Assembly: GCF_900452515.1 (NCBI RefSeq)
Contig: NZ_UGNW01000001.1
Span: forward strand, 3,369,501-3,433,500
DNA length: 64,000 nucleotides
Direction: 5' to 3'
Source: Legionella birminghamensis
Lineage (GTDB): Bacteria > Pseudomonadota > Gammaproteobacteria > Legionellales > Legionellaceae
The position numbers and the translations under genes are program-made. Under the pieces are notes generated by a model. It was not told where the DNA came from. It searched no databases and saw nothing but the letters and a program-made list of their open reading frames with translations. The stretch's first letter is position 1. Each line of letters opens with the position of its first letter. Shown here piece by piece: positions 17,758 to 26,553 of this stretch.

Positions 17758-18498
17758 TTAACCCAGTCTTTGGCGAACAGCTTCATATAAGGAAATTGCT
17801 GCAGCGACTGAAACATTCAGGCTTTCAACACTGCCTAGCATGGGTATGCCAAAAAGACCATCGCAATGCTCGCGGGTCAGGCGGCGCAAGCCGCTGCCTT
17901 CTGCCCCCATCACCAGCGCAACAGAAGCTTTTAAGTCGAGCTGATAAATACTTTCCTGCACTTCGCCGGCAGCCCCATATAGCCAGACACCTTCCTGTTT
18001 GATTATTTCCATTGATCGAGCCAGATTAGTGACTTTAACTACCGGGATGGATTCAGCGGCGCCACAAGCCACTTTACTGACCACGGGCGTGATGCCGGCA
18101 CTTTTATCCTTGGGAATAATAACAAAATCAACCCCGGCCGCATCAGCAGTACGCAGACATGCGCCGAGATTATGGGGATCAGTCACACTGTCAAGGATTA
18201 GAATTAAGGGCGGCTTTTTACAGGCCGCCACCAAATGCACCAGATCACTCTCGCCAAACTCTGGTAATCTGCCAGTTATTGCCAGAACGCCCTGATGGGA
18301 CAAGTCAGGATATTGCTGCTTCATTTTCTGCGCTGAAACAAATTCCATTGGAATACCGGCATGTTCCGCCAGCTTTACCAGCTGCTGTATACGGTTATCC
18401 TGGCGTTCCTGGCTTAACAACAGCCTGTGGACAGGACGATGCGGGTGTTTTAACAGTGCAGTTACCGCATGCAGTCCATAAACCAATTGATCAGCCAT
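17758..18498 (-). CDS. rlmB: 23S rRNA (guanosine-2251-2'-O)-methyltransferase RlmB
   Basis: A SPOUT-class rRNA methyltransferase of about 246 residues. The N-terminal substrate-binding domain begins MADQLVYGLHAVTALL. The SpoU motifs are present: LDSVTDPHNLGACLRTADA, VMGAEGSGL near residue 196 and SLNVSVAAAISLYE at the C-terminal knot. It methylates G2251 in the peptidyl-transferase P loop. The start is the ATG at 18498, which overlaps the end of rnr by 8 bp; the longer frame from 18561 only re-reads rnr codons. The rnr-rlmB pair is a classic gammaproteobacterial operon. Confidence 0.95.
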   Translation of the reverse strand: MADQLVYGLHAVTALLKHPHRPVHRLLLSQERQDNRIQQLVKLAEHAGIPMEFVSAQKMKQQYPDLSHQGVLAITGRLPEFGESDLVHLVAACKKPPLILILDSVTDPHNLGACLRTADAAGVDFVIIPKDKSAGITPVVSKVACGAAESIPVVKVTNLARSMEIIKQEGVWLYGAAGEVQESIYQLDLKASVALVMGAEGSGLRRLTREHCDGLFGIPMLGSVESLNVSVAAAISLYEAVRQRLG

Positions 18499-20671
18499 GA
18501 TTCTTTTCCTCTTCGGCAGGCTCAAAATCAATCTTTCTTTCATCCAGATCAACCCGCGCAACCAATACCGTCATCTTGTCTCCCAATCGGTAAGTCTGCC
18601 CTGTCCGCTCTCCAACCAGACGATGTTTTACCGCATCAAAGGAGTAATAATCATTGCGAAGTGAGGTGACATGGACCAGGCCTTCGACGTATATTTCATC
18701 CAGCTCAACAAAAATTCCAAAGCCAGTTACCGCAGAGATTGTTCCATGGAAAATCTGACCCAGTTTGTCCTGCATGTACTCGCATTTTAACCAGGAAACT
18801 ACTTCTCGCGTCGCTTCATCGGCTCTTCGTTCGGTCATTGAACAATGCTTGCCTAACTTACTCATCTCATCATGCGAATAGCTGAATGATTCAGGGTCCT
18901 GCTTGTCTAGCAAATGACCAATAGCGCGATGAATGAGTAAATCGGGATAGCGGCGTATTGGCGAAGTAAAATGAGTATAGGCAGGGTAAGCCAAACCAAA
19001 ATGCCCCTCATTCTCTTCATGATATTGTGCCTGCTTTAAGGAACGCAGCATAACGGTTTCAATCAGATGTCTTTCATGCTTGTCATGAATCATGGACAGC
19101 GTTTTTTGGAAGTCCTTGGGACTGGGTTTCTTCCCGCCTTCAAGACGTAACCCCAGCTCGCCGAGAAACTGCCTCAGCGCAGCAATTTTATCTTCATCTG
19201 GCGCAGCATGTACCCGATACAGACTGGGAATTTCAGATTTTTCAAGAAAACGGGCTGTGGCCACATTCGCTGCCAGCATACACTCCTCGATTAAACGATG
19301 AGCATCATTGCGAACAACAGGTACGATTTTTTCTATCTTGCGCTTGGCATCGAATTCAATTTTGGTTTCGGTGGTTTCAAAATCCATCGCACCCCGTAAT
19401 TTTCTCGCCTTAAGCAAAAGCAAATAAAGCTCCTGCAGGTTATCGAGCATGGGCCAGAGAGCCTGATGCGCTTCATCGGTATAACCCTGATTAAGCCAGG
19501 TACCTACCTGGTTATAAGTCAATCTGGCATTAGAGTGAAAAACTGCTCGATAAAATCGGGAACGAACAATTTTACCCTCAACACTAATTGACATTTCAGC
19601 GACCATGCACAAACGATCCTGATGCGGATTTAACGAACAAATGCCATTCGATAGCGCTTCGGGCAGCATGGGCACCACTTTACCGGGAAAATAAACGGAA
19701 TTACCCCGTTTGCTTGCTTCCTGATCCAGTGCCGAGCCTGTTTTGACATAATGGCTGACGTCAGCAATAGCCACATAGAGCTGAAAACCGCCTTTCGGCT
19801 TTTTATAGCAATACACGGCATCATCAAAATCTTTGGCATCCTCACCATCAATCGTGACAAAGGGAAGATGTCTTAAATCAGTCCTCCCCCTGATTTGCTC
19901 CTCGGTAACACTCTGGGAAACACGGGTCATTTCTGCCTGGACTTCTTCAGGCCAGTCAGCCGGAATGCCATGCGCATGAATGGCTACTTCGATTTCCATC
20001 CCCGGGGCCATATGATCCCCAAGGATATGAACAATCTTCCCAATGGCCTGATTTCGCTTGGAAGGAAAAGCGATAATTTCAGCCAGAACCATTTGACCAT
20101 TTTTTGCATCGGCAGAAAATCCCAGTGGAATCGCTATGTCCTGGGTAAGCCGCTTGTTATCGGGAATAACAAATCCTACGCCATGCTCGGTAAAAAATTT
20201 ACCGACCACGCTTAGATTGACATGCTCAATCACTTCATGAATTTGCCCCTCAGGGCGGCCGCGCCGATCGAAACCGGATTGATAAGCCAAGACAATATCG
20301 CCATGCATAACCCCACGCATCTCAGTGGCGGACAATACAAAATCATCGCCTCCATCATCGGGTATAAAAAACCCGAAACCATCGGGGTGCCCCTGGACGG
20401 TTCCACGCTGAAGATTAATGCGTTTCAATAAACAGAAACGATTACGGCGGTCTTGCATAATCTGACCATCACGCAGCATCGCCTTAAGTCGATAGCCTAG
20501 AACCTCCTGCTCACCTTCCTCTTCAACCGCAAGGCGGGTTAGGAGTTGCTGACGCGTCATTGGACGTCCGTATTCTTCCAGAACCTGCATAATATACTCG
20601 CGGCTGGGAATAGGGACTTCATATTTTTCTTTTTCCCTTTTAAAGTAGGGATCTTTTGATTTCTTACTCAC
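18491..20671 (-). CDS. rnr: Ribonuclease R
   Basis: A 726-residue RNase II-family 3'-5' exoribonuclease. It has an N-terminal helix-turn-helix region, two cold-shock domains (about 70-230), a central RNB catalytic domain (the Asp cluster TIDGEDAKDFDDAVYC near residue 280; HFTSPIRRYPDL near 575) and a C-terminal S1 domain (FHGTISAVTGFGIFVEL). RNase R degrades structured RNA, including defective rRNA and tmRNA-tagged messages. It overlaps rlmB, so the two are translationally coupled. All catalytic Asp residues and the length are normal. Confidence 0.96.
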   Translation of the reverse strand: MSKKSKDPYFKREKEKYEVPIPSREYIMQVLEEYGRPMTRQQLLTRLAVEEEGEQEVLGYRLKAMLRDGQIMQDRRNRFCLLKRINLQRGTVQGHPDGFGFFIPDDGGDDFVLSATEMRGVMHGDIVLAYQSGFDRRGRPEGQIHEVIEHVNLSVVGKFFTEHGVGFVIPDNKRLTQDIAIPLGFSADAKNGQMVLAEIIAFPSKRNQAIGKIVHILGDHMAPGMEIEVAIHAHGIPADWPEEVQAEMTRVSQSVTEEQIRGRTDLRHLPFVTIDGEDAKDFDDAVYCYKKPKGGFQLYVAIADVSHYVKTGSALDQEASKRGNSVYFPGKVVPMLPEALSNGICSLNPHQDRLCMVAEMSISVEGKIVRSRFYRAVFHSNARLTYNQVGTWLNQGYTDEAHQALWPMLDNLQELYLLLLKARKLRGAMDFETTETKIEFDAKRKIEKIVPVVRNDAHRLIEECMLAANVATARFLEKSEIPSLYRVHAAPDEDKIAALRQFLGELGLRLEGGKKPSPKDFQKTLSMIHDKHERHLIETVMLRSLKQAQYHEENEGHFGLAYPAYTHFTSPIRRYPDLLIHRAIGHLLDKQDPESFSYSHDEMSKLGKHCSMTERRADEATREVVSWLKCEYMQDKLGQIFHGTISAVTGFGIFVELDEIYVEGLVHVTSLRNDYYSFDAVKHRLVGERTGQTYRLGDKMTVLVARVDLDERKIDFEPAEEEKNHG

Positions 20672-20711
20672 AATTTTTTCAATTTAATCAACATTATTCT
20701 CAGTCTATCAT

Positions 20712-21179
20712 TTATTGAGACTGATCAGGTAATTTAAATCCTCGACCACCCAGGCTAGCAGACAGGGAAGCAAGGCTCATATTTTCAGCAGCCCAGAAGG
20801 TGCCAGTATTTTTCTCCGGGGCTTTAACACCAGTCCAGCTACACACAGCAATCGTTCCTTCACAAGGAATCTGCTGTTCATGGCCGGGTCTGGATTCGAT
20901 ACAACTTAATTCGAATTTCTTTTTATCCAGGCTTAAGGCAGACCAATTGCCGGCAGTGAGGCGGCTGCTCCAACCCGCACTGGCATCAGGTTCTGAAACC
21001 GGATGGGTTATCCATAAATCCGACTCAGATAAATTATGAATCAGAATAACTACCGGCTGTTTGTTTTTCAGGATAACGGTTTCCCCCTGCACCGCAACAG
21101 GCTGGCAAGTCGCCGGGAAATTCTCCGCTCGACTGATCAAAGAAGGCAATAAAAGCAACGCAGCGACAATTAATCTCAT
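20712..21179 (-). CDS. Exported protein of unknown function
   Basis: A 155-residue protein with a Sec signal peptide (MRLIVAALLLLPSLISRA) and four cysteines in the mature part, which suggests disulfide bonds in the periplasm. The central region is beta-rich (VILKNKQPVVILIHNLSES, then WITHP). No enzymatic motif is visible. It resembles, in size and style, small secreted proteins of Legionella called enhanced-entry (Enh) proteins, but I cannot confirm that. It sits upstream of rnr by 40 bp on the same strand and might share its transcript. Confidence 0.65.
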   Translation of the reverse strand: MRLIVAALLLLPSLISRAENFPATCQPVAVQGETVILKNKQPVVILIHNLSESDLWITHPVSEPDASAGWSSRLTAGNWSALSLDKKKFELSCIESRPGHEQQIPCEGTIAVCSWTGVKAPEKNTGTFWAAENMSLASLSASLGGRGFKLPDQSQ

Positions 21180-21379
21180 TACTCATCTCCTGATTTTTGC
21201 GTCTTGGTGAGAAAGGACTTCTGGTCCCGGCTAAATTGACATTGAAGCAGACATTTAATGTCAACAGACCTCAATAGTATCATAAATTTTTAGACTATAC
21301 CTCTTGCTTTAGCTAAGCTATAGTGACTAAAAAAATTCACCCGTTTTTATTTATCAGCGCTCGCTCACTAAGGTTAACA

Positions 21380-22105
21380 ATGAAAAAATTCGCACTGGCG
21401 ATTCTACTCCTGTTCAGCAGCGTTTTGCAGGCAGAAACACTAACTGTTGCCACACTTCCCTATGCGCCCCCTTTCGAAATGGCCGCCGATAAATCCGATC
21501 ATTTTTTTGGATTTGATATCGATATCATGGAGGAAATCTGCCGCCGTATTCAGGCATACTGCAAATTTATGCCCATGACCTTTGAACAATTAATGGTTAG
21601 GACATACACCGGAAATGTCAATCTCGCTATCGCAGCGATTACAATTACTGATGATCGTAAGGAAAGCTATTTGTTCAGTTTACCTTATCTTCCCAGTAGC
21701 GGTCAACTTTTAACCAGCTCTAACTCACCTATCCAGAACCTCAATGATTTGGCAGGCAAGCAAATTGGTTCCGAAAAGGGAACAATCTTTAAAGGTCTTT
21801 TACTGGAAAAATTTAATAATAATATCCAGATCAAAGAATACAGCACGCAGCCTGAAATATTTCAGGCTTTGGGCAATAACGAAATCGACGCATTGATTCT
21901 GGATGAAGGCTCTTCCAAATATTGGAGCGCGAATGGCGATTTCAAGTTAATAGGTCCGGAAATGAAAATCGGTATTGGTTACGGGATTATGGCGAACAAA
22001 AGGGAACAGGCCCTGATTGACCGTATCAATAAAGCATTGCTAAGCATGGAAAATGACGGGACTTATGTAAAAATTTACTCCAAGTATTTTGATCAGGCTT
22101 TGTAA
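21380..22105 (+). CDS. Periplasmic amino acid-binding protein (ABC-type, SBP family 3)
   Basis: About 241 residues with a signal peptide (MKKFALAILLLFSSVLQA) and the type 3 solute-binding fold: LTVATLPYAPPFEM at the mature start, FGFDIDIMEEICRR, the ligand-clamp stretch AIAAITITDDRKESYLFS, and the hinge segment GKQIGSEKGT. This family binds polar amino acids such as arginine or glutamine for an ABC importer. No permease or ATPase gene is adjacent, so it is an orphan receptor. The ATG at 21380 is chosen because AAGG lies 7 bp upstream and the signal peptide then starts correctly; the longer frame from 21323 is rejected. Confidence 0.9.
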   Translation: MKKFALAILLLFSSVLQAETLTVATLPYAPPFEMAADKSDHFFGFDIDIMEEICRRIQAYCKFMPMTFEQLMVRTYTGNVNLAIAAITITDDRKESYLFSLPYLPSSGQLLTSSNSPIQNLNDLAGKQIGSEKGTIFKGLLLEKFNNNIQIKEYSTQPEIFQALGNNEIDALILDEGSSKYWSANGDFKLIGPEMKIGIGYGIMANKREQALIDRINKALLSMENDGTYVKIYSKYFDQAL

Positions 22106-22132
22106 CCCTCAGTACATAGGTCAAGTCCCCTT

Positions 22133-22323
22133 CGAATCCCCGCTGCATCGACAGCAGGGCCCATGTCTGGTGCCGAAAATGCTCTCAGAGGAATCCAACA
22201 TTGGCGAAAATAGCAATTAAAAGCCGTCAGGAACAAGTCTTTCAAACATTATCCTTCAATTAGCAAAACCGGTATTCTAAATAGGCTTCGTGTGGGCCCC
22301 GCGGTCGTTGCCGCGGGGATTCG
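22133..22323. repeat. MITE-like palindromic repeat, copy D
   Basis: A 191-bp copy. The right end is canonical (GGGCCCCGCGGTCGTTGCC...GGATTCG). The left end is decayed (CGAATCCCCGCTGCATCGAC, then AGCAGGGCCCATG), and the interior has drifted. Further end-like fragments (TGGTCGTTGCCGAGGGTCGG) continue to about 22365. The remaining bases up to 22498 show no gene. Confidence 0.75.
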
Positions 22324-22498
22324 GATGGTCGTTGCCGAGGGTCGGCTGGTCGCGGCCGCGTGATCCATGTCTGAGTGATCCTCACAAATTTTAAACAGCC
22401 AAACTTCAGCTTTTATCAACCCGCAAAACAAGGCCAGACTACACATTTCTACCATACATGCTACACTAGACCCTTTTTTACGTTCCAGGTTTTGACAT

Positions 22499-23083
22499 AT
22501 GACTATTGATCTCGATGCGCTTTTTGCCCTGCATGGGGAGTCCATTGAGCGTTGGAAAAAAGAATCGCTTCATTTAATTCATCAGGGATTTTTTGCTCTG
22601 GCGGAAGAAAATCATGCCTTTAACTTCCAACTGTGGAATGCTGAAGATCGCGCCCGCCGCGATGATCAGGGCTATCAATATGTCTATGAGGCAAAGAGGG
22701 AAATTGACGGGTTCAATCAGCAGAGAAATAATCGAATGGAAGCCATGGATGAATGGTTGTTTACCCATTTGTCACCAAGTAATGCCACTAACTGTCCTGT
22801 GCATTCCGAGACACCCGGCATGATTATCGATCGCTTGTCTATTCTGGCTTTAAAAACCTATCACATGGCCTTGCAAACAAGACGTGAGGACGCTGGCGAG
22901 GCGCACCGCCTGTTATGCCAGCGAAAACTGGATACATTGTGTCTGCAGCAAAAGCAATTGCAGGAATGTTTGCGGCAATTAATCCATGAAGTGAAAACAG
23001 GAGTACGTACATTCAGGGTTTATCACCAGTTTAAAATGTACAATGATCCTACATTAAACCCATGCCTGTATGAGCAGAATTAA
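22499..23083 (+). CDS. DUF4254 family protein
   Basis: A 194-residue soluble, helical protein matching the DUF4254 pattern: an N-terminal FNFQLWNAEDRARR segment and the central TPGMIIDRLSILALKTYHM stretch. In many bacteria DUF4254 genes lie near lipopolysaccharide glycosyltransferase genes, but the reaction is unknown. Here the neighbours give no pathway. Its last 35 bp overlap the 3' end of the convergent gene, so both C-termini are coded on opposite strands of the same DNA. Confidence 0.8.
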   Translation: MTIDLDALFALHGESIERWKKESLHLIHQGFFALAEENHAFNFQLWNAEDRARRDDQGYQYVYEAKREIDGFNQQRNNRMEAMDEWLFTHLSPSNATNCPVHSETPGMIIDRLSILALKTYHMALQTRREDAGEAHRLLCQRKLDTLCLQQKQLQECLRQLIHEVKTGVRTFRVYHQFKMYNDPTLNPCLYEQN

Positions 23084-25217
23084 GCGAGGTGCTGGGAAAA
23101 TTGCTAGGCGGATTGACAGGTTTTTTGAATATTGTGGGCGACATAGGTGAGTTTAGTGCTTTTTTGGAAATGTCATCGTTTGGAGTGGGAAAGGCTAACA
23201 TGGACGCTGAACGACGATGCAAATTACTCTTAGGGGAGTCAGAAGGTCGTTCGGCACCCCGTTCTGATCCCTGCTCCGATCCGGGGCTAGGCTCTTCCTC
23301 TTTATTATAAGCTTCATCTTCTTCATATTCTTGTGCGGGCGGATAATTTTTCGACTGCATCTCCTGCAGTTCGACATCTGCACCCTCTTTTTTAGCGATT
23401 TTGTCAATTGAATCACGGCCAAATCCGCGAGCCAGGGCTCTGGCCCCAAGAATCACCGAGTGGATAGCCGAGCTTATCACACCACAAACAAGCATAACCG
23501 GTGTATCGTGATAATGGCCATTTTCATCAGCATCCTGCAAAGGATTCAATGTAAAATCAGTTGCTTTAAGCCCTTTGTTAAATGAACAGCAGGAGCGTAC
23601 AAACTCAAACCAACTCTGTATGGGATCCTGGGGTGACTCATAAAGAAGCAGTTCATCCTCAAAAACGGCTGATACATCCTCATCTTCTCCCAGTTTCTTT
23701 GGGTTCTGTAATTCGACGCATTCTTTCAGAAAATCGGAAAGCCGTAAATAAGGATCACGCTTCTCTGGGGTCTGCTCAGTACGGTACTTATGATTTTTAT
23801 AGATGGCGTAAGCTGCGAATCCGATTAGAAGGGCTATCCCTGAAGACACGAAAGCGATCATCAGAAAGGGCGGAAATGCGATTGAGCCCAGCGTAAGGAA
23901 GGTCGCAACAGAGAAAACCATGCTTGCCAGCGCACCATAGGCTGCCAGGCCCTGTTTTAAACCTGCCAGAAATGCGGAGGAATTGGAAAGTAATACTAAA
24001 TTCTGAAGGTATTGGCGCCGCTTGCTAAATCCATTCAGTATTTCATAGATTTCCTCTGTCAATTCCTGTTGTTTTGCTTTCCATTTTTCATATTTTTCCA
24101 GGTGATCCTTTTCCAGGGAGGATAAAGGTTCAAACTCCATCTCACCTGACACATGATTCATGCGTTCGACAAGACCGCCGTAATAAGCTGAGTTTCGCTT
24201 GGAGAGTTTCAGGGTCAAGGCCTCAATCTCGGCAAACTTCTGAGTCAAGAGATCGCGGTATTCCTGGGTGTAAAGCGCCAATTCTATCTGAGCCTGCTTG
24301 ATAACCAGCCTTTGCTGAAAATCATATTCTTCATACATGCGGGTAACAACACAGGTCACACAGTAAATGGCACTAAATACCGTCATAATGACGAAAGAGG
24401 GAATGGATAAGGGGCATAAACTCATCACCCCCAAGTAAAGATAGAGGCTATCAATAACGCCGCCATAAGTGGCAGACAAAAGAGCCATAATCCGCACCTG
24501 GGTTGTCTGCCTTCTGACTGCTTTGCGAAACTCTTCAATTTCGTTGGCAGCCAAATCTTTTCTCTCCTGAATCATTGCCAGATATTTGGCATTCAGGCGC
24601 ATCGACTCCTTGCGGATGCTAAGCATATACCGGTACCAAAGCCGGTTTATGGAAGCCAAAATTCCAAACGTTAGCCCTAAGGGCAATATCAGGGGGTTAA
24701 AAGCCTTGCTATGATCAAAGGCATTCGCGACCTGCATTAGGCTGCGTATTCCCTTATAGGCGTTCTTTAAGGCTTTCATCACATCGCGCATGTAAGGCCA
24801 AAGGGTGGCAACACTGCTTTTCAGCCAGTTTTTGTCATTTTCATCAAAGCAATTACCCATGACAGAGAGGGCAACAAGACCAACTGATTGGGTGACGGCA
24901 ATAGAGATCCCTGCTGGTGTGAGCAGCCAATCATGCATTGCATCGGCGGAATTTTGGCTGGAGTTGGTATACGCCAGATCAAAGACTAACTTGTCATTAC
25001 TGATGGAAAGGTTCAGGGCATCAATCACTGCGAAAGCAGTATAGACATTGCCTGAATCGTGAAGTTTTTTGGCCAGCGACCGAGCCTGCGCATCTAGTCT
25101 GCCGGGGATTGCAAGCATGAAGGCGATAGCTTGCGAAAACCCTTTTTCATATAGCTCTTCAGCATCAGGTTTTGACTCTTCTTTAACTTTTTTAAAGCTT
25201 TCAGACTTCAACTTCAT
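23049..25217 (-). CDS. Large membrane and coiled-coil protein, putative Dot/Icm effector
   Basis: An unrecognised protein of about 722 residues. Several hydrophobic stretches (about 98-115, 175-190, 255-305, 435-490 and 585-610) alternate with charged helical coiled coils (about 205-245, 315-360 and 375-425). The last 110 residues are a disordered, acidic and then Pro/Ser-rich tail (EYEEDEAYNKEEEPSPGSE). No signal peptide is present. The arrangement recalls Legionella effectors that integrate into host organelle membranes; this is inference. The ATG at 25217 is used; the frame is open to a TTG at 25232. The 3' end overlaps the DUF4254 gene by 35 bp in antisense. Confidence 0.7.
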   Translation of the reverse strand: MKLKSESFKKVKEESKPDAEELYEKGFSQAIAFMLAIPGRLDAQARSLAKKLHDSGNVYTAFAVIDALNLSISNDKLVFDLAYTNSSQNSADAMHDWLLTPAGISIAVTQSVGLVALSVMGNCFDENDKNWLKSSVATLWPYMRDVMKALKNAYKGIRSLMQVANAFDHSKAFNPLILPLGLTFGILASINRLWYRYMLSIRKESMRLNAKYLAMIQERKDLAANEIEEFRKAVRRQTTQVRIMALLSATYGGVIDSLYLYLGVMSLCPLSIPSFVIMTVFSAIYCVTCVVTRMYEEYDFQQRLVIKQAQIELALYTQEYRDLLTQKFAEIEALTLKLSKRNSAYYGGLVERMNHVSGEMEFEPLSSLEKDHLEKYEKWKAKQQELTEEIYEILNGFSKRRQYLQNLVLLSNSSAFLAGLKQGLAAYGALASMVFSVATFLTLGSIAFPPFLMIAFVSSGIALLIGFAAYAIYKNHKYRTEQTPEKRDPYLRLSDFLKECVELQNPKKLGEDEDVSAVFEDELLLYESPQDPIQSWFEFVRSCCSFNKGLKATDFTLNPLQDADENGHYHDTPVMLVCGVISSAIHSVILGARALARGFGRDSIDKIAKKEGADVELQEMQSKNYPPAQEYEEDEAYNKEEEPSPGSEQGSERGAERPSDSPKSNLHRRSASMLAFPTPNDDISKKALNSPMSPTIFKKPVNPPSNFPSTSLNSAHTGMGLM

Positions 25218-25232
25218 GCTCGTTAAATGCAA

Positions 25233-25473
25233 CGGCGACGATGCTGCGCATTCTACCTAATTAGAGGGATAATGGCAAGAATATTTTCACATTGACTGCA
25301 AAAGATACAAAAAGGAGGGACAATTGACAATTCTATCACATTATATTTTTTTTACAAACTATTAAACTATTCAAATTGTACTGTTTTTGATTTTCGAATT
25401 AAAAAAAATTTCAAAATCTTTATAATGACGAAACAATAGCCATTTTTTAAAAAAAGTCAATACAAACAGTATA
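25233..25473. other. AT-rich intergenic promoter region
   Basis: This 240-bp gap lies upstream of the large minus-strand membrane protein gene and downstream of the phosphate transporter gene. It is very AT-rich with long A and T runs (25345-25360, 25400-25415, 25446-25456). Such curved DNA is common upstream of effector genes, but I cannot place a single convincing promoter. No repeat and no open frame of note are seen. Confidence 0.4.
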
Positions 25474-26472
25474 TTACATTCGCAATAACCGCATAATCCC
25501 TGCTGCGGCCAGCGCTGATGCGGGAACAGTTAATAACCAGGCGCTGAAGATCCGTCTTATAGTCGCCCACTCTGTGCCCGATACGCCTTGTGACTCTATT
25601 AAGCCTACACCGGCGATAGCACCTGTCACTGTATGGGTGGTGGATACTGGAACGCCATATTCCGTTGCTATAAAAATGGTAATTGCAGAACCCGTTTCTG
25701 CCGCACTGCCTTTCAGTGTGTTTAGACGGGTTATTTTATGCCCCATCGTGCGAACAATACGCCATCCACCGGCAAGCGTTCCCAGGGCAATCACCAAATG
25801 GCAGGAAATAACAACCCAGAACGGAATATAAAAAGTTTCACCCAACCAGGAAGCTGAAAACAATAGCACCGCTATAATTCCCATGGTTTTCTGCGCATCG
25901 TTACCTCCATGCGTCAGGCTAAGAAAAGCAGAAGACGTTAATTGCAGCCATTTGAAAGCCTTGTGCGTCTGTTCTGGATGCTGATCTCCTGCAGCCAGCT
26001 TGTAAATACTGGTAAACAAAACACCGAGCAGCATACCTGCAACAGGGGAAATAAAGATACCGGCGAAAACCTTGATAAAACCTGGTGGTATGAGCGCTGT
26101 AAAGCCGGCTTTTGCTACAGCCGCTCCCGCCAACCCGCCAACCAAAGCGTGAGACGAACTGGAGGGCAAACCATAGTACCAGGTCAGCAAATTCCAGGAG
26201 ATGGCGCCGATTAAAGCCGAAAAGATTAATTTTGCATCCACAATAGAAGTATCAATCAGGCCGCTGCCGATTGTTTTGGCCACCATTAAGTTAAATACCA
26301 GAAATGCAATAAAATTGAAAAAAGCGGCCCAGCATACCGCCTGACGAGGGCTCAGAACGCCAGTCGCCACAATGGTGGCAATCGAGTTGGCCGCATCATG
26401 AAAGCCATTGGTAAAATCAAAAACAAAAGCAATTATAATCACCAGAATTATAAACCAGGCTGCAGAATCCAT
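25474..26472 (-). CDS. Low-affinity inorganic phosphate transporter, Pit family
   Basis: A 332-residue polytopic inner-membrane protein. The Pit/PHO-4 signature occurs in both halves: FTNGFHDAANSIATIVATGVL near residue 20, and LTHGGNDAQKTMGI near residue 185. The paired GFHDAAN/GGNDAQ motifs are typical of H+ (or Na+) and metal-phosphate symporters. The shorter-than-E. coli length (332 versus about 500) matches the compact Pit type found in many bacteria. No PhoU-like (DUF47) gene, the frequent partner of Pit genes, is next to it. Confidence 0.92.
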   Translation of the reverse strand: MDSAAWFIILVIIIAFVFDFTNGFHDAANSIATIVATGVLSPRQAVCWAAFFNFIAFLVFNLMVAKTIGSGLIDTSIVDAKLIFSALIGAISWNLLTWYYGLPSSSSHALVGGLAGAAVAKAGFTALIPPGFIKVFAGIFISPVAGMLLGVLFTSIYKLAAGDQHPEQTHKAFKWLQLTSSAFLSLTHGGNDAQKTMGIIAVLLFSASWLGETFYIPFWVVISCHLVIALGTLAGGWRIVRTMGHKITRLNTLKGSAAETGSAITIFIATEYGVPVSTTHTVTGAIAGVGLIESQGVSGTEWATIRRIFSAWLLTVPASALAAAGIMRLLRM

Positions 26473-26553
26473 ATTATTTCCTAGTCAGTGAACTTGTTTG
26501 CATCTATTTGTTGGGGCTTCACAGCCAACCTACTCCTGCATCTCTTTTGTGAA

